A stretch of 64,000 nucleotides of DNA from positions 2,108,001 to 2,172,000 of the forward strand of contig OX337233.1 of assembly GCA_946965045.2 (NCBI GenBank), in the 5' to 3' direction. Below are positions 1-10,371 of this stretch, one piece after another. Numbering within the stretch: position 1 is the first letter of the stretch; the number at the start of each line of letters is the position of its first letter. The stretch is from Epithemia pelagica. Lineage: Eukaryota > Bacillariophyta > Bacillariophyceae > Surirellales > Surirellaceae. The position numbers and the translations under genes were made by a program. Under the pieces are notes generated by a model. It was given only the letters and a program-made list of their open reading frames with translations. It did not search any database and was not told where the DNA came from.

Positions 1-562
1 GAGTGGAAGAAGGAGTGGACGCCGTAAACGAGAGCACCTTATCGAATCTTGACACTCTTACTGGATGGTGAAACAACAATAAACAAAGACAAAGACAAAT
101 GGATCGATGCAGGCAAAAGACAGGATGGTGAACGAGGATGGATGGACGAAACGATTGCCTACGAGTATGACATATACAAGTATGTACAAAGCTAACTAGT
201 ACATGCTCTCACTCAATTAGTCATGTTCATACAAGTAGAGGAGGCGGGTTGATTGCTGTTGTGTTAGAGCCTCCTCGCCATGGTGTGTGTGAGGATAGTT
301 TGCATATCTTGAGATTGAGCATCTCATTGATCGGTCGGTCCATGTGAGGGATGAGGGGCAATTCATCTTAGTTTTTTACTTCGGGAAAATGTATAAAGTG
401 AATCTCGTTGGGCCGAAATTCCCTCTAAAGTTGAAAGTTTATCCGAAAGTCTGTCATGAAAGTCTGTCATGAAAGTCTGTCATTTCACTCCCCTCACGAA
501 TTAAAGCATATCTTTCGACTCGAGGTTCGAAGTGTCAAAGTGCAAGAAGACAATCGGCAACC
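1..562. other. Intergenic, upstream of the Tudor/HMUDK_hel gene
   Basis: I see no convincing gene here. The only clear structure is a direct triplication of a 13-nt unit (gaaagtctgtcat) at 445-483, ending 80 bp before the downstream start codon, so it lies in the probable promoter or 5'UTR. Confidence 0.5.
445..483. repeat. Three perfect tandem copies of a 13-nt unit
   Basis: Copies of gaaagtctgtcat occupy 445-457, 458-470 and 471-483 without mismatch. The array is 80 bp upstream of the ATG at 563. It may be simple replication slippage or a 5'UTR element; the sequence does not distinguish these. Confidence 0.9.
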
Positions 563-3500
563 ATGGGTAATGCTTCTGTCTCTGAACTTAATGGTACCAT
601 GCAAGAAGAATCCTCGGGAACCCCAAACGACCGTGATGGAGAAAGTATGGCTACGAAAACCACAACCGCTGCAGCTATGGAGCATGCTTCGTTCTCATCA
701 AATACTGGGGCGACCGAGAAGTCGGAAGCTCTCAATGGCGAGGCAATGGGGGAAAATGCGGGAGGACCATTAATCACGAAAAATGGCTCTCAGTCCATCG
801 ATAATGTTACCGTGGACGACAAGGTAGAAACAATGGCAACAGCAGAAGATGTTGTCACTGAAAAATCCCAGGACAAAGCCCCCGAATCTTCTTATCCAAC
901 GGAAGCACAGACTGAATCCAACAGTGCAATGGAATTGGATAAAGGAGAGCACTTGGTAAAATCGTCTGAAGAAAATTCCAATGGAAAGGCATTCAGTAGT
1001 GGCACTGAGGGGGGAACCGCAGATCAATCGGCTTCTCAAGATCCAACGGATACTCGTTGCAAGTCTTACGATCCACAAAAGATGGAAGTGCATGCGGAAC
1101 AAAACCCAGGACCATCGTGTGAAGGCATACTCAATGGAGAACCGGGTGTTATTGCAGATCAAGAAAAGAAGTCAGACGAGTCTTCGTCGCAAAATCCATC
1201 CCAGGACGGGAAGTACGAAGTGAATAACAATCAGTCGAAGGATCTTCCATCCAATGAAGCGATGGATATCGACGAGACAGAACTGAAAGAAAAGACTCCA
1301 AATTCGCCGGAAGATAAAGGATCACCTCGCACTTCTGGTGACAACGGTGGCTCAGAGAATCAGGCGAATTCAGGTGACGCCGACTGCAATCCTACCATGA
1401 AGTATCCCGTTTTCACAGTCGTGTACAAGGTCAGTAGTCTTGGTTTTCTGCCTATCTCTGTATTGCTCCGATAGGTCTTGTTAATCGTTTGGTTTTGATA
1501 CAGGCCTTTGGTGATGAACACTATTTTGGCTTCGTGGAAACTATTTTAGATGAAGAAAAATGGTATAGCGTTCGGTATGAAGACAATGATGTTGAAGATC
1601 TCGACGAAGATGAGATGGATAAGATTGCGGTGACGTTTGAAGAGGGGGAAATTGCACTCATCTCGCCTCTTGATGAAGAAAACACGAAAACCAGACTAGT
1701 TGACCGTTTGACCAAAGGGACAGCGGACATTGTCAACTATGACAAACGCTTCAAGAATTTGAATTACGATTCTTTGGCTCGATACATTGAAAAACGTAAA
1801 GCGCAAGAGCTTGGGGCTCAAGAACAGGACGCAGAGCCCGAAAAGCACGAAAGCGAGGCTTGGTCCCCTGCGTGGGAACTCGGGGATGTAGTTTGTAAGG
1901 TACGTGGGTCATGTGGTTTGGAGCAGCATTGACGAAAGCTGGAGTTCTCTGATTGCTTCGATTTTCTTTCTATCAGTTTTTCCCTCCCAACTGGTTCTTT
2001 GGTTACATAGGTAGGATCGATAGGTCCGAAAAGCTGTATGGGATACTCTATCAGGACGGAGACAAGGAAGAACTCTTGGAAAAAGATGTAACCGACATAT
2101 TGGTCAGGACAGACAACGGTATTGTTGTCACGACATCTCAGAAACCAGAAGAGGTGTCGGCGGAGGAATGGAAGAAAGAGGTAATGCTTAACGATTCAGC
2201 ACAGGAAACCTTCTCGATTCTGTCGGACGAAATGTATAGTCATCTTGACCGCGATTTTCTTCGCAGGTTCCTCCGGAACAAAGAGGGAGAATCGGGACGA
2301 AGAAAAAGCCGGCGACGCACAACCTCAGTATCACCTCAACGACCAAAAAATCGGCGCCGGCAAAGTGCAACCTCGCTTTCACCCAAACCATCGAAACGAA
2401 CGAGAATTCCTCCCCCAGCCTTTCGTCGAACAAGTTACATGCCAATCACAAAGTCGTTTTTTGACAAGACTGGGAAAATCAATCAACAAGTTTGTGAGTT
2501 TTTCAAGTTTATGCACGAGCGACAATCCATGTGGGTGCGGATCAACGGCAATAATCTCCTTCCTGGGGCACCGGGAAGTGGGCGAGAATATGTCACTACT
2601 CATGACGAAGTTTTGTCAACATACAGCTTTTGCAATGTTTACCGAGAACTTGATCGGGGAACGGCTTATTTTCATGCCCACATCTTGAAGCTGAGAGAAG
2701 GCAAAAAAGAATGGACCGATCTTGAATGGTTAGAACAGGTGCTTTGGGCTGCGCTTGTGTACCGGCCCTTGAACAAAATTGAAACATTCTCCGAGATTGG
2801 AGTTCCAACAATCGAGGAGGCGGACGCATTCGTCGAGAGAGCAGAGACATATAAGCAGAGTGGAAGAACATTTTTTACGAGTGCGCACCAAACAGGGCCG
2901 TTTCAAAATTACTTGCAACATGTCAAATCTTTATCGCAAGAGAACAGAATACACGACAAGGCGGTCGAACTCATTGAAGCTCGGGATACTATGCATTGCA
3001 TAAATATCCTGAAATCAATTCAATCGATTGGTTCCTTCTTTGCGTGGCAGATCTATTGCGATTTACGCGAATCCGGTTGCCTTGTTCAACATAGAGATGA
3101 TCAGTTTTGCTGTTTGGGCCCAGGGGCGATAAGTAAGTTCTTTCTATATGGGAAGGGCTCATCCATGAGATTTTAACATGACTCATATCTTATTTCATGG
3201 CATTTACAGAAGGTCTTGATATTATTTTTCCAGGGGCAACGGACTACATGGAAGCGGCAAGTTCCATAGTTGAACATCAAATTGAGGCATTTGCTCAAGA
3301 GAACTTGAATTTCCCGTTTTGGAATGGGCGGAAGTTGACGATCAAAGAGATTGAACATAGCCTGTGCGAGTATTCCAAGTATACCGCATGCAAAAAGAGC
3401 AAAATGACACACTTCCGTTATTACGAGACACGTTCTTATCTCGACAACGAGAAGCCTTGTCATATCTGCAAAGAAGAAAAAGAAGACGGGCAGTTGTGTG

Positions 3501-3928
3501 AAACTTGTCTCTGTTTCTATTGCACAGATTGTGTTCCCGTCGTATCTTCTTCGATCTCATGGATATGCAGCCGCTGTGTTGCTTTTGATGCTCAGTTTTG
3601 TGCTCCCATGGCAACTCTATCGTCCAACGACCAAATGACAGTGGGTGGAGAAGTCAAAATGGCATCATGCGTCGACGCTAACACAGAGCTTCAACCTACA
3701 CTGTCCCATGCGTCCGGCGATAGCCAGCCCCTTGGTGAAGAGGACCCTGTCATCTTGGATGTCACAGAAAATGAAGAGGAATTGGCTCCAAAATCTCGTG
3801 AAAAGAAGAATCCTACGGACGATATCAGCGCCAGCATTTCAAAGACCGAAACGGAAAGCAAATCCCTTCTAATGGGAAATTATGGCATCGGAAATGCTGG
3901 TGACGAAGAGATCGACGCATGCGTTTAA
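563..3928 (+). CDS. Tudor-like / HMUDK_hel (aGPT-type) / PHD-like finger protein, 4 exons
   Basis: Exons read as 563-1429, 1504-1899, 1977-3132 and 3210-3928. All junctions are GT-AG and keep frame, giving about 1045 aa. Residues 1-280 are acidic and low-complexity. Two Tudor/Agenet-like folds follow at about 280-335 and 410-465 (FGYIGRI, YEDNDVED and YQDGDKEE strands), then a basic RS-like linker. Residues 590-865 match, by recall, the family Pfam calls the 5-hmdU DNA kinase helical domain, related to the alpha-glutamyl/putrescinyl-thymine pyrophosphorylases of hypermodified-base phages: FFKFMHERQ (595-603), YSFCNVYRELDR (637-648), CLGPGAIKG (800-808) and IEHSLCEYSKY (854-864). A Cys-rich PHD-like finger spans about 890-929 (CHIC, CETC, CTDC, CSRC). 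The architecture suggests a nuclear protein that binds methylated histone and acts on, or recognises, modified thymine. The domain name is fairly secure; substrate and activity are inference. Confidence 0.8.
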
Positions 3929-4383
3929 ACTATGAGACGCAAATCATTATTATCATGTTGGGGGAAACCTTTCTCGGAGCCGTTTGTTTCCGTGATAGAA
4001 AACTAGTAGTTGAACGAACTGTGAAATGAAACGTACCGCTTCCACAGCGAAGCATTTGTAATCTTAGTCAGAAATGGTTACGCAATGTGGTTTGGAGGTT
4101 CAATTATGTTGAATAGTTGCTCCACTAGACTACCCTTCTCCTCTAGAGGACCTCTTTTAGGCAACGAGAGTTCGTAGGTAGTCGGAAGACCTGGGTCATC
4201 GACCGATGTGCGACCGCCATTAATCGGATTTATGTCCCCCCTCATCTTCTCTCCTCACTCTGTGTCCCTGCTTTTATCCAAAAAAGACTCTCTCGGTCGT
4301 GGGATCACACCGGTGCAAGAGCGTCATTGAGAGCCGACACCATTGGTACAGTGGACTGACGGCCGTTGAGAGAACGAGGTAGA
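3929..4383. other. Intergenic between two + strand genes
   Basis: This holds the 3' flank of the Tudor/HMUDK_hel gene and the 5' flank of the SGNH-like gene. I see no ORF, repeat or RNA gene that I can support. Confidence 0.5.
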
Positions 4384-5894
4384 ATGATGTCCCCAACGAA
4401 TGGACACGGAGATGATGACAAGGGCCCTCGTATCAACGATACGAATGCCAACGAAATGTTAGCCATGGAAATGGAATCCTTACACCCTGGATCCACAACT
4501 GTCCGGAAGCAACAAACAAAACAGGCCCATGTTTTATCCCAACTATGGATATTGATTAAACTCCACATTGAGAGTTATCCAAAGATATTTTCCGTCGTGG
4601 GCTTGGTTGGACTGGCCCTCTTTATGTACATTGTCGTGGAGTGGAGCAAACCACCACTCGCTCGGCACAAGTTTACGGAAGATTATTCCACCGTTCAAGC
4701 GGATTATGATTTCAAAGCAACCCAAATTGATAAGTGGTGCCTTTTTGTAAGTTACCGCCAGCTTCATTTCAATGTAGAGTTTTTTCTTTCGTTTCTGATA
4801 CTTCATCTGTCAACCGGATTGCTCGCATCGGAACTTTCTTCGTTCCATTTCTTGCCTCAAACCAGGGTAACGACGACGCATGTTCTTGTGAAGACTTTTC
4901 AGAACCGATATCGAGAGAAGAGATTCCGGGGTGGATGGCGTCTCATGAAGCCAATAAAGCACGCTTTAAACCTGGTGTTGAATATGATGTTGTTTTTCTG
5001 GGGGACGATGTGATCGAAGAAATGAACGGAACCTGGCTCAACCGTCCAGCTCCATCAGGGTCTACGATTGCGGATGATTTTAAGAAAGTATTTAGTAGTG
5101 ACCTAGGTGGAGATCTCGAGGGAGTGGCCCTCGGTATTGTGGGTGATTCGGTACGTTTAGCTCTTTCGACACATTAACGAAATTCCACCCGGTGCCTCTC
5201 ACATCGAACATTTTGGCTCATTTGATCATGGCTAAAGAGTGCTAACTTGCTTTGGCGTATCAATCATGGAGAGGTCCCAGACGATGTAACTGCAAAAGTT
5301 TGGTGGATTTCCATTGGTTCCAACGATTTTGCTCGTGGAGGGTGTTCCGAGGAGGCCACAGTTCTTGGAATTTTGCACGTTGCAGAGACTATTGCAGGTC
5401 GCTTTCCAGAGGATCGAGTGGTAATTCAAGGAATACTACCACGTTCCATGAATGGTGATGGGTACCTATCACCTGTGTATACGAGCTCTTCGGGTGGGAA
5501 GCATTTCTTCGGCAAGCGCCAGAAGGACAGCTTCTATGCAGATGAGGCACGAAAGAACCAGCAACTGTGGCCCTCAATTCAACACGTCAACCGCGAGTTG
5601 ATGGAGTTCTGCAAAAAACATGCCACAATCGTGTATGTGGATGTGAACGCTTTGTTTGTCGGCAGTGTGGCCAATGCCCTGTACAAGAGCAAATCAGTAC
5701 AGATTGTATCAGAGCTCATGCCTCGGTACGATGGGCGATTGAGCCTTCAAGGACACAAAAAACTACATAAGGTCATACTTGACGAACTTTATGAAATCAT
5801 TGAGGAGGAAAATGATGCCAACGATGTTGTGGATAAAGATGGCAACGATATGGTCAACCAAGACACGAATGAGATTGACGAGGGAGCAACATAA
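4384..5894 (+). CDS. Membrane-anchored SGNH/PAF-AH Ib alpha-like protein, probable pseudoenzyme
   Basis: Exons 4384-4746, 4866-5150 and 5238-5894 give about 434 aa. A frame open from TTG at 4366 exists, but the first ATG is 4384. One hydrophobic segment lies at about residues 68-86, with a short N-terminal tail before it. The rest follows the platelet-activating-factor acetylhydrolase Ib alpha fold: block I VVFLGDDVIEEM (163-174), then GIVGDS and NLLWRINHGE, block III GSND (243-246), and ILPR. The nucleophile block normally reads GDS; here the Ser position is Asp169. In the C-terminal DxxH block the Asp (D381) remains but the His is missing (DGRL). Fold assignment is good; loss of hydrolase activity is inferred from the absent Ser and His. 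It may bind a ligand or partner instead. The intact SGNH gene at 35040 is a useful contrast. Confidence 0.75.
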
Positions 5895-6116
5895 TGAGAA
5901 TTTCTTTCTCAGACTTATGCAAATTTTATTGTGATGAGATATGTTGCTTGGCACGCTTCGACAAAAAATGCAAGAAATAACGAGAAAATGGAACTTAACA
6001 AACCCCATTGGATGTCCGATAACGATCTAGGCAAGAAAATGACCGATAGGCCAAATGAAGGCAAGGAAGGGCAACCACATACTCAGTAGATCAAGTATTT
6101 CTGGTTTGGTTACATA

Positions 6117-6844
6117 TTACACATCTTTGTATTCCGGATACCTGGCCTTGAAAGTCTCTTCCGTTACGTTGCTAACGGGCTTTTCGTTCTCATCCCAGTT
6201 TTTCTTGTTCATCTCGCAATACTGACCATATCCAATTCCTGTCATTAAGATGCCCAGAGCTGCGCCAACTGCGCAAGCGTAATCAATACGTCGAGTCAAA
6301 CCTCCAATCATGGTGCCCGCTACAAGTCCACCAGCTCCATTGTTCCACCAGGGGTTCTCTTTACCTTCAACTCCACGGATAGTTTCCGTAATAAGTTCCA
6401 CACCAGCGTACGTTGCTGATATTCCTGCGCAAACTGCCATGGGACGCATGAAAAAACGAAAAGTCCAACTCCAATTCTCAATACGTTCAACATGGGGCAC
6501 CACCACGCCCTTGTGGCCAAACAAATACATATCTTGGTAGAAATAAAGGTAAGCTCCCGCATAGGCCGCTCCATAAATAGCTCCTTGCGACTGGATGGTG
6601 AATGAAGGGATCTGCGGTGAGGAATCCATCAGTGTATCCACAAGGCACTACTAAACCATGCACTCACCGCAGCCGACCCAACGCGTACAAAGGGTGTCTG
6701 ACTGAATCGATCTATGCCACTCCACAAAGTAAGACGAAGATGTGGATCAGGCTCTTTGTTGAAGGGATCTCCAGGCACTCGTTGAACAGGCCTGTCAACC
6801 GACTGAGCTCTCATTACATCGATATCATCGCCGGGTTTCGCCAT
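6117..6844 (-). CDS. Tim17/Tim22/NDUFA11-like inner mitochondrial membrane protein
   Basis: Two exons, 6844-6668 and 6611-6117, join across a 56-bp intron with a GTGAGT donor and CAG acceptor, giving 223 aa. The start is MAKPGDD at 6844. The protein has several short Gly/Ala-rich hydrophobic segments (AIYGAAYAGAYLYFY, AVCAGISATYAGVEL, GGLVAGTMIGG, AVGAALGILMTGIGYG), as in Tim17/22/23 proteins and the complex I subunit NDUFA11 (B14.7). The lack of a cleavable presequence and the size (NDUFA11 is about 140 aa in animals, longer in fungi) fit a complex I accessory subunit, but a TIM translocase-like role is not excluded. A terminal repeat of a transposon-like element begins only about 100 bp upstream of the start codon, so the promoter may be altered. 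Confidence 0.6.
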
Positions 6845-6942
6845 GGTTGATGTCTTCTGATCGGTGTCCCCGATCTCTGATCTCCCATGCGTGTGCGAGT
6901 ACTGATGGTTACAGTGTTGCAGTCTGTACAATCTCTCGCTAT

Positions 6943-6988
6943 CCCTCGGTATCAGTGTCCACTGCTTAGCTGTTTTTTGTCTGTGCCA
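6943..6988 (+). repeat. Left terminal inverted repeat, 46 bp
   Basis: Exact inverted match to 8255-8300. It lies about 100 bp upstream of the Tim17/NDUFA11-like start codon. Confidence 0.9.
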
Positions 6989-8254
6989 CCTTCACAGGTT
7001 CCCAAGTGGACACAGCCAGCATTTTATGTTTTTCGTCTGTCTGTCTACCCAATAAAATTCCTCAGGGTTGGAGCAAGGCCAGCGTGCATGTGACAGTTGA
7101 CGGTTGGTGGTTGTCCTCTGGTCACCACGATTCAAATTTTTTGGGCAACCCTCCCGTCCTCGTCTGTCACAAAACACCAAAAACCGAGCCAAATGCTTGA
7201 CCATGACGTGAGGTGAGAACAATGGATGCAACATGCTGGGCTGAACCTGAACTGCTTCTCACTTCTCACTACTGTGGCTTATTTCTAATCTTCTTGTTTC
7301 TTTTTCTTTCTTCTCACTCATCACTGCTGCAATCTTTCCTCTTGTTCATGCATGATCCTTTGGCTTGTCTCTTGTTGAACGAGTAGACTAGGAACAAGCC
7401 GCTTGATGTCAACTGGAGTATCTTACCCGTCTCATTTGTTGATGTAGGAGTAATTGTTTTGTTGTTTGATTGTTGGTTGGTTGCTTTCATGTCTTCTGTA
7501 GGATAGATGATTCACTATCGTCACAGGTTGTAGCATCATCTCATTTCTCAATGACCGAACACTTTGTTGTTTTTGCTTCAAATAGATGGGAAGCCCTCTT
7601 GCTCTTGCCACACCCTACTTTCCATGTCTATCAGTTCATAGAGTCAAAAGATGTAGCTGTAGCGTGTGAGAGCTGCTTGTGTTCATGGTGAAACTGAGAG
7701 TCATTGCCATGCTCAAAACAGAAAAGAGATCTGCAACGAATTCAGAATGCACTGAACTCTACGAATGAATAGCACTTGAGTTCTATTTCTACTCCTAGTA
7801 TATAAAGAAAACAATGTCTGCAGTCTGTTTATGAATCGAATGAAAGTTATCAAAAATCCGTCATTTCGACATGTAGAATGGCACGTAATGAGCTACCCAG
7901 AGACACAACAGATGATCGCCTCTCTTCCCATGAGCAGAGCAAACAAAAGTGACAAGTGTCAGTGATCAGTGAGCATGAGCTATGTAATTGTCATGGCAAT
8001 TGGCAACGGATCACACTCACCTGGAATGCCATTCGTACGACGTGCTTCGGCAACAAGAGAAAAGAATTGTGTGCTTGTCATTATGAATTATGGAGCAACC
8101 AGCAGTTATCCACGCACGGCCGCTTGCTGGGCATGCGTCTGTTTCAAACTGTGAAAACTCCAGCTGGGTATGCGTGCCAATTTGCCATTTGATCATTTCT
8201 ATTTGTCTCAAAAGCAAAAAATGATGTCTGTGTCCACCTGGGAACCTAAAATGA

Positions 8255-8300
8255 TGGCACAGACAAAAAACAGCTAAGCAGTGGACACTGATACCGAGGG
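8255..8300 (-). repeat. Right terminal inverted repeat, 46 bp
   Basis: Exact inverted match to 6943-6988. Confidence 0.9.
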
Positions 8301-8699
8301 TTCATTTGGATAGTTTGACGATGGGTCGTTAATCGTTTACATGACATGTGTTTGCAACCACCGCTGGGGCACAGATTCCGGTTTCAATGGATGTTGATGG
8401 ATAGTCCACATAGCTGCCGTACCTCCATTACTAGCTAGGAGTAGAGAGGAGTAGGAGTACTCCTAGTAGAAGTAATACATTGGTAATGCGATAGATACAA
8501 TGTCGGAGGCTCCCATGTAGTTTTTTTCTGGTACATTGCTTTGATCGCTTTCGGTATCGGGGGTTGCGGCCTGTAAACCTGCGTCAAGGTGCTTAACGTC
8601 AGGCTATGCGAGCAATAAACATGTTTCAGAAACATCTAAGACACAACGTAGATACGAAATTACAAATTACGCTGTTTCCAATACTTTTGGGATAGGGAG
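8301..8699. other. Intergenic, 3' flank of the plastid-type gene
   Basis: No gene seen. There is a hairpin-forming inverted repeat: ctaggagta (8435-8443) and tactcctag (8458-8466), with the palindrome ggagtactcc inside its right half. Its role is unknown. Confidence 0.45.
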
Positions 8700-10040
8700 T
8701 TAGTCTATTCTCAAAGACTGTAATGCCTCAATGTAGGCCTTGTCAATACTCTCGCTGTCGATAATATCTCCATTTAAACCTGAAGTATCGTCCTCCAGCC
8801 ATGAGGAACCTGTCACGATTGGATCAAAGACACGATGTGGCTTGTACGGCGGTACCTTGCTGTTCCAAAAGGCTTTATCTACAGGTCGACTGTATTCGTC
8901 CCAGGGGATGACAACCAATATATCGCGCAAACTCCGTTCCACAACATCCAAACAAAACAAAGCTTCGTATGGCTCCAAGACTCCTACCAACGAATCAAGT
9001 TCATCGAGAGCCTCTTGGGCATCGGCCAAGGCATTGCATTGACCGGCTCCCCCTCTCCACGCACAGGAGCCCCAATCAAAGCCCACAGCCTCATCAATGG
9101 ATCGTAATCGACTGGCCGCTAATTCTAAATTGGACCATGGTGCGGAGGACAAGGTACTTTGAACGGCTTCCCATTGGTAGCTTTGTACCTTATCCTTGAG
9201 TGTGAACAATAGCGAGTCCAAACATTCACACAGGGTATGAATGGCATCTGCAAGATCAACTTTAGATGCCTCTGACATGACGGACACATCAACTTTATGA
9301 TCGGTTCGCCATTGCGGTACACGAATGGAACGGTGATAGAGCAGGACTTCGTTGTAGGAAGGACGAGGAGGCAGTTGCAGTTGCAGTTGCTGTGACTCTG
9401 GAAGATGTTTCTTCTTGGCGTTCGATTCAGCCAAGATGGGGGACTTACCCTCCATCAGCAGCCGATCTTCTCGTCCAAACCCCATACCTCGCACTGTGAC
9501 TTGGCCCCATCCATTCCACAATGCTTGTCCTGGACCAGAGTCCGCTTCTCCTTCCCTTTTTTGATCCTGTTCTAGCTGCATGACCATGGTGCGTGTCTGC
9601 CTCGAAGGTAAGACCATATCACATTGTGTTTCTTCCCATGCGATAAGCATCAGAGCCAAAAGAAACGAGTGTAAGGCAAATCGAATAACGGATACAAGAG
9701 AGTTTGTCGAAAGCCACTTTTCGGCCGAGGATGGAGAAGATGATGACGACAATGGAGATGGAAGGTCATGAATGCGGACTTGACCCTCAGATTCAGGGAA
9801 TGTCTTGCTGCTTTCCAATCGACCTTGTCGATAGTTTCCGGTAGCATCAAAAATTCGTATCCGCGTCAGGGTCGACCTTGTGCCACAGCAAAAACCAGAA
9901 ATGCCCCTCCTGGACTGGTGGTGCTTCCATGATGAATGGCCGTGAGAAAATGACCCGAGACAATACTTGAGCTGGAAATATAACACAACGATAATAATGC
10001 CTGACACAAGACTTTTCGTAGATGTTCCCGTTTGGTTCAT
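8700..10040 (-). CDS. Conserved-looking protein with plastid-type bipartite N-terminus
   Basis: Single exon of 446 aa starting at ATG 10040. Residues about 10-30 (LVSGIIIVVLYFQL) look like a signal peptide, and LGSFS just after it offers a Phe near the cleavage point, as in diatom plastid precursors. A second hydrophobic segment at about 117-137 (SVIRFALHSFLLALMLIAW) could be a thylakoid or membrane anchor. The C-terminal half is helical with a distinctive FDWGSCAWR block followed by NALADAQEALDELD and LFCLDVVERSLRDI. I do not recognise the family. It is divergent from the fibrillin gene at 10372, with 331 bp between the start codons. Plastid targeting is inference from the N-terminus. Confidence 0.65.
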   Translation of the reverse strand: MNQTGTSTKSLVSGIIIVVLYFQLKYCLGSFSHGHSSWKHHQSRRGISGFCCGTRSTLTRIRIFDATGNYRQGRLESSKTFPESEGQVRIHDLPSPLSSSSSPSSAEKWLSTNSLVSVIRFALHSFLLALMLIAWEETQCDMVLPSRQTRTMVMQLEQDQKREGEADSGPGQALWNGWGQVTVRGMGFGREDRLLMEGKSPILAESNAKKKHLPESQQLQLQLPPRPSYNEVLLYHRSIRVPQWRTDHKVDVSVMSEASKVDLADAIHTLCECLDSLLFTLKDKVQSYQWEAVQSTLSSAPWSNLELAASRLRSIDEAVGFDWGSCAWRGGAGQCNALADAQEALDELDSLVGVLEPYEALFCLDVVERSLRDILVVIPWDEYSRPVDKAFWNSKVPPYKPHRVFDPIVTGSSWLEDDTSGLNGDIIDSESIDKAYIEALQSLRID

Positions 10041-10371
10041 GGTGATGAATAAGGTTCTCCGAGAGCACTATGAGATCTGATAAGATCTTTGTGACATCAC
10101 TCTGATGCGTGATTGACATGCCGGAGTCACGAATACTCAGCTTGAACATTTGCTTTTTCCAGAACTTTTATAAGAATTCGTTCTTGAAAAGAGAGAACTT
10201 CCAAACGTACAGAACCGATGGGAAAAGAAGAAGATACGTGGCGGGACAGAATCTCCATTCGGATTTGTGATCACATGGTCGACTTCGAAGTCAATCAACT
10301 TCTTGCTGTCATTTGTACGACGAAACAGATTCTTTCGACCCATTTGAATACATCCTTCCATCTATTGAAAT
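10041..10371. promoter_or_regulatory. Shared region between two divergent plastid-type genes
   Basis: The 331 bp between start codons at 10040 (-) and 10372 (+) must carry both 5' ends. Both proteins have plastid-type N-termini, so common control is plausible. I see no specific motif that I can name. Confidence 0.4.

Larger units (their letters stand above)
6943..8300. mobile_element. 1.36-kb non-autonomous element bounded by terminal inverted repeats
   Basis: The first 46 bases (6943-6988) are the exact reverse complement of the last 46 (8255-8300), beginning ccctcggtatcag and ending ctgataccgaggg. Similarity continues inward, imperfectly, for about 30 more bases (the ggttccca(a/g)gtggacacag segment). 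No ORF in the interior looks like a transposase; the small ORFs are uninformative. I find no clear target-site duplication next to either end. This fits a MITE-like or internally deleted DNA transposon. Family unknown. Confidence 0.8.
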
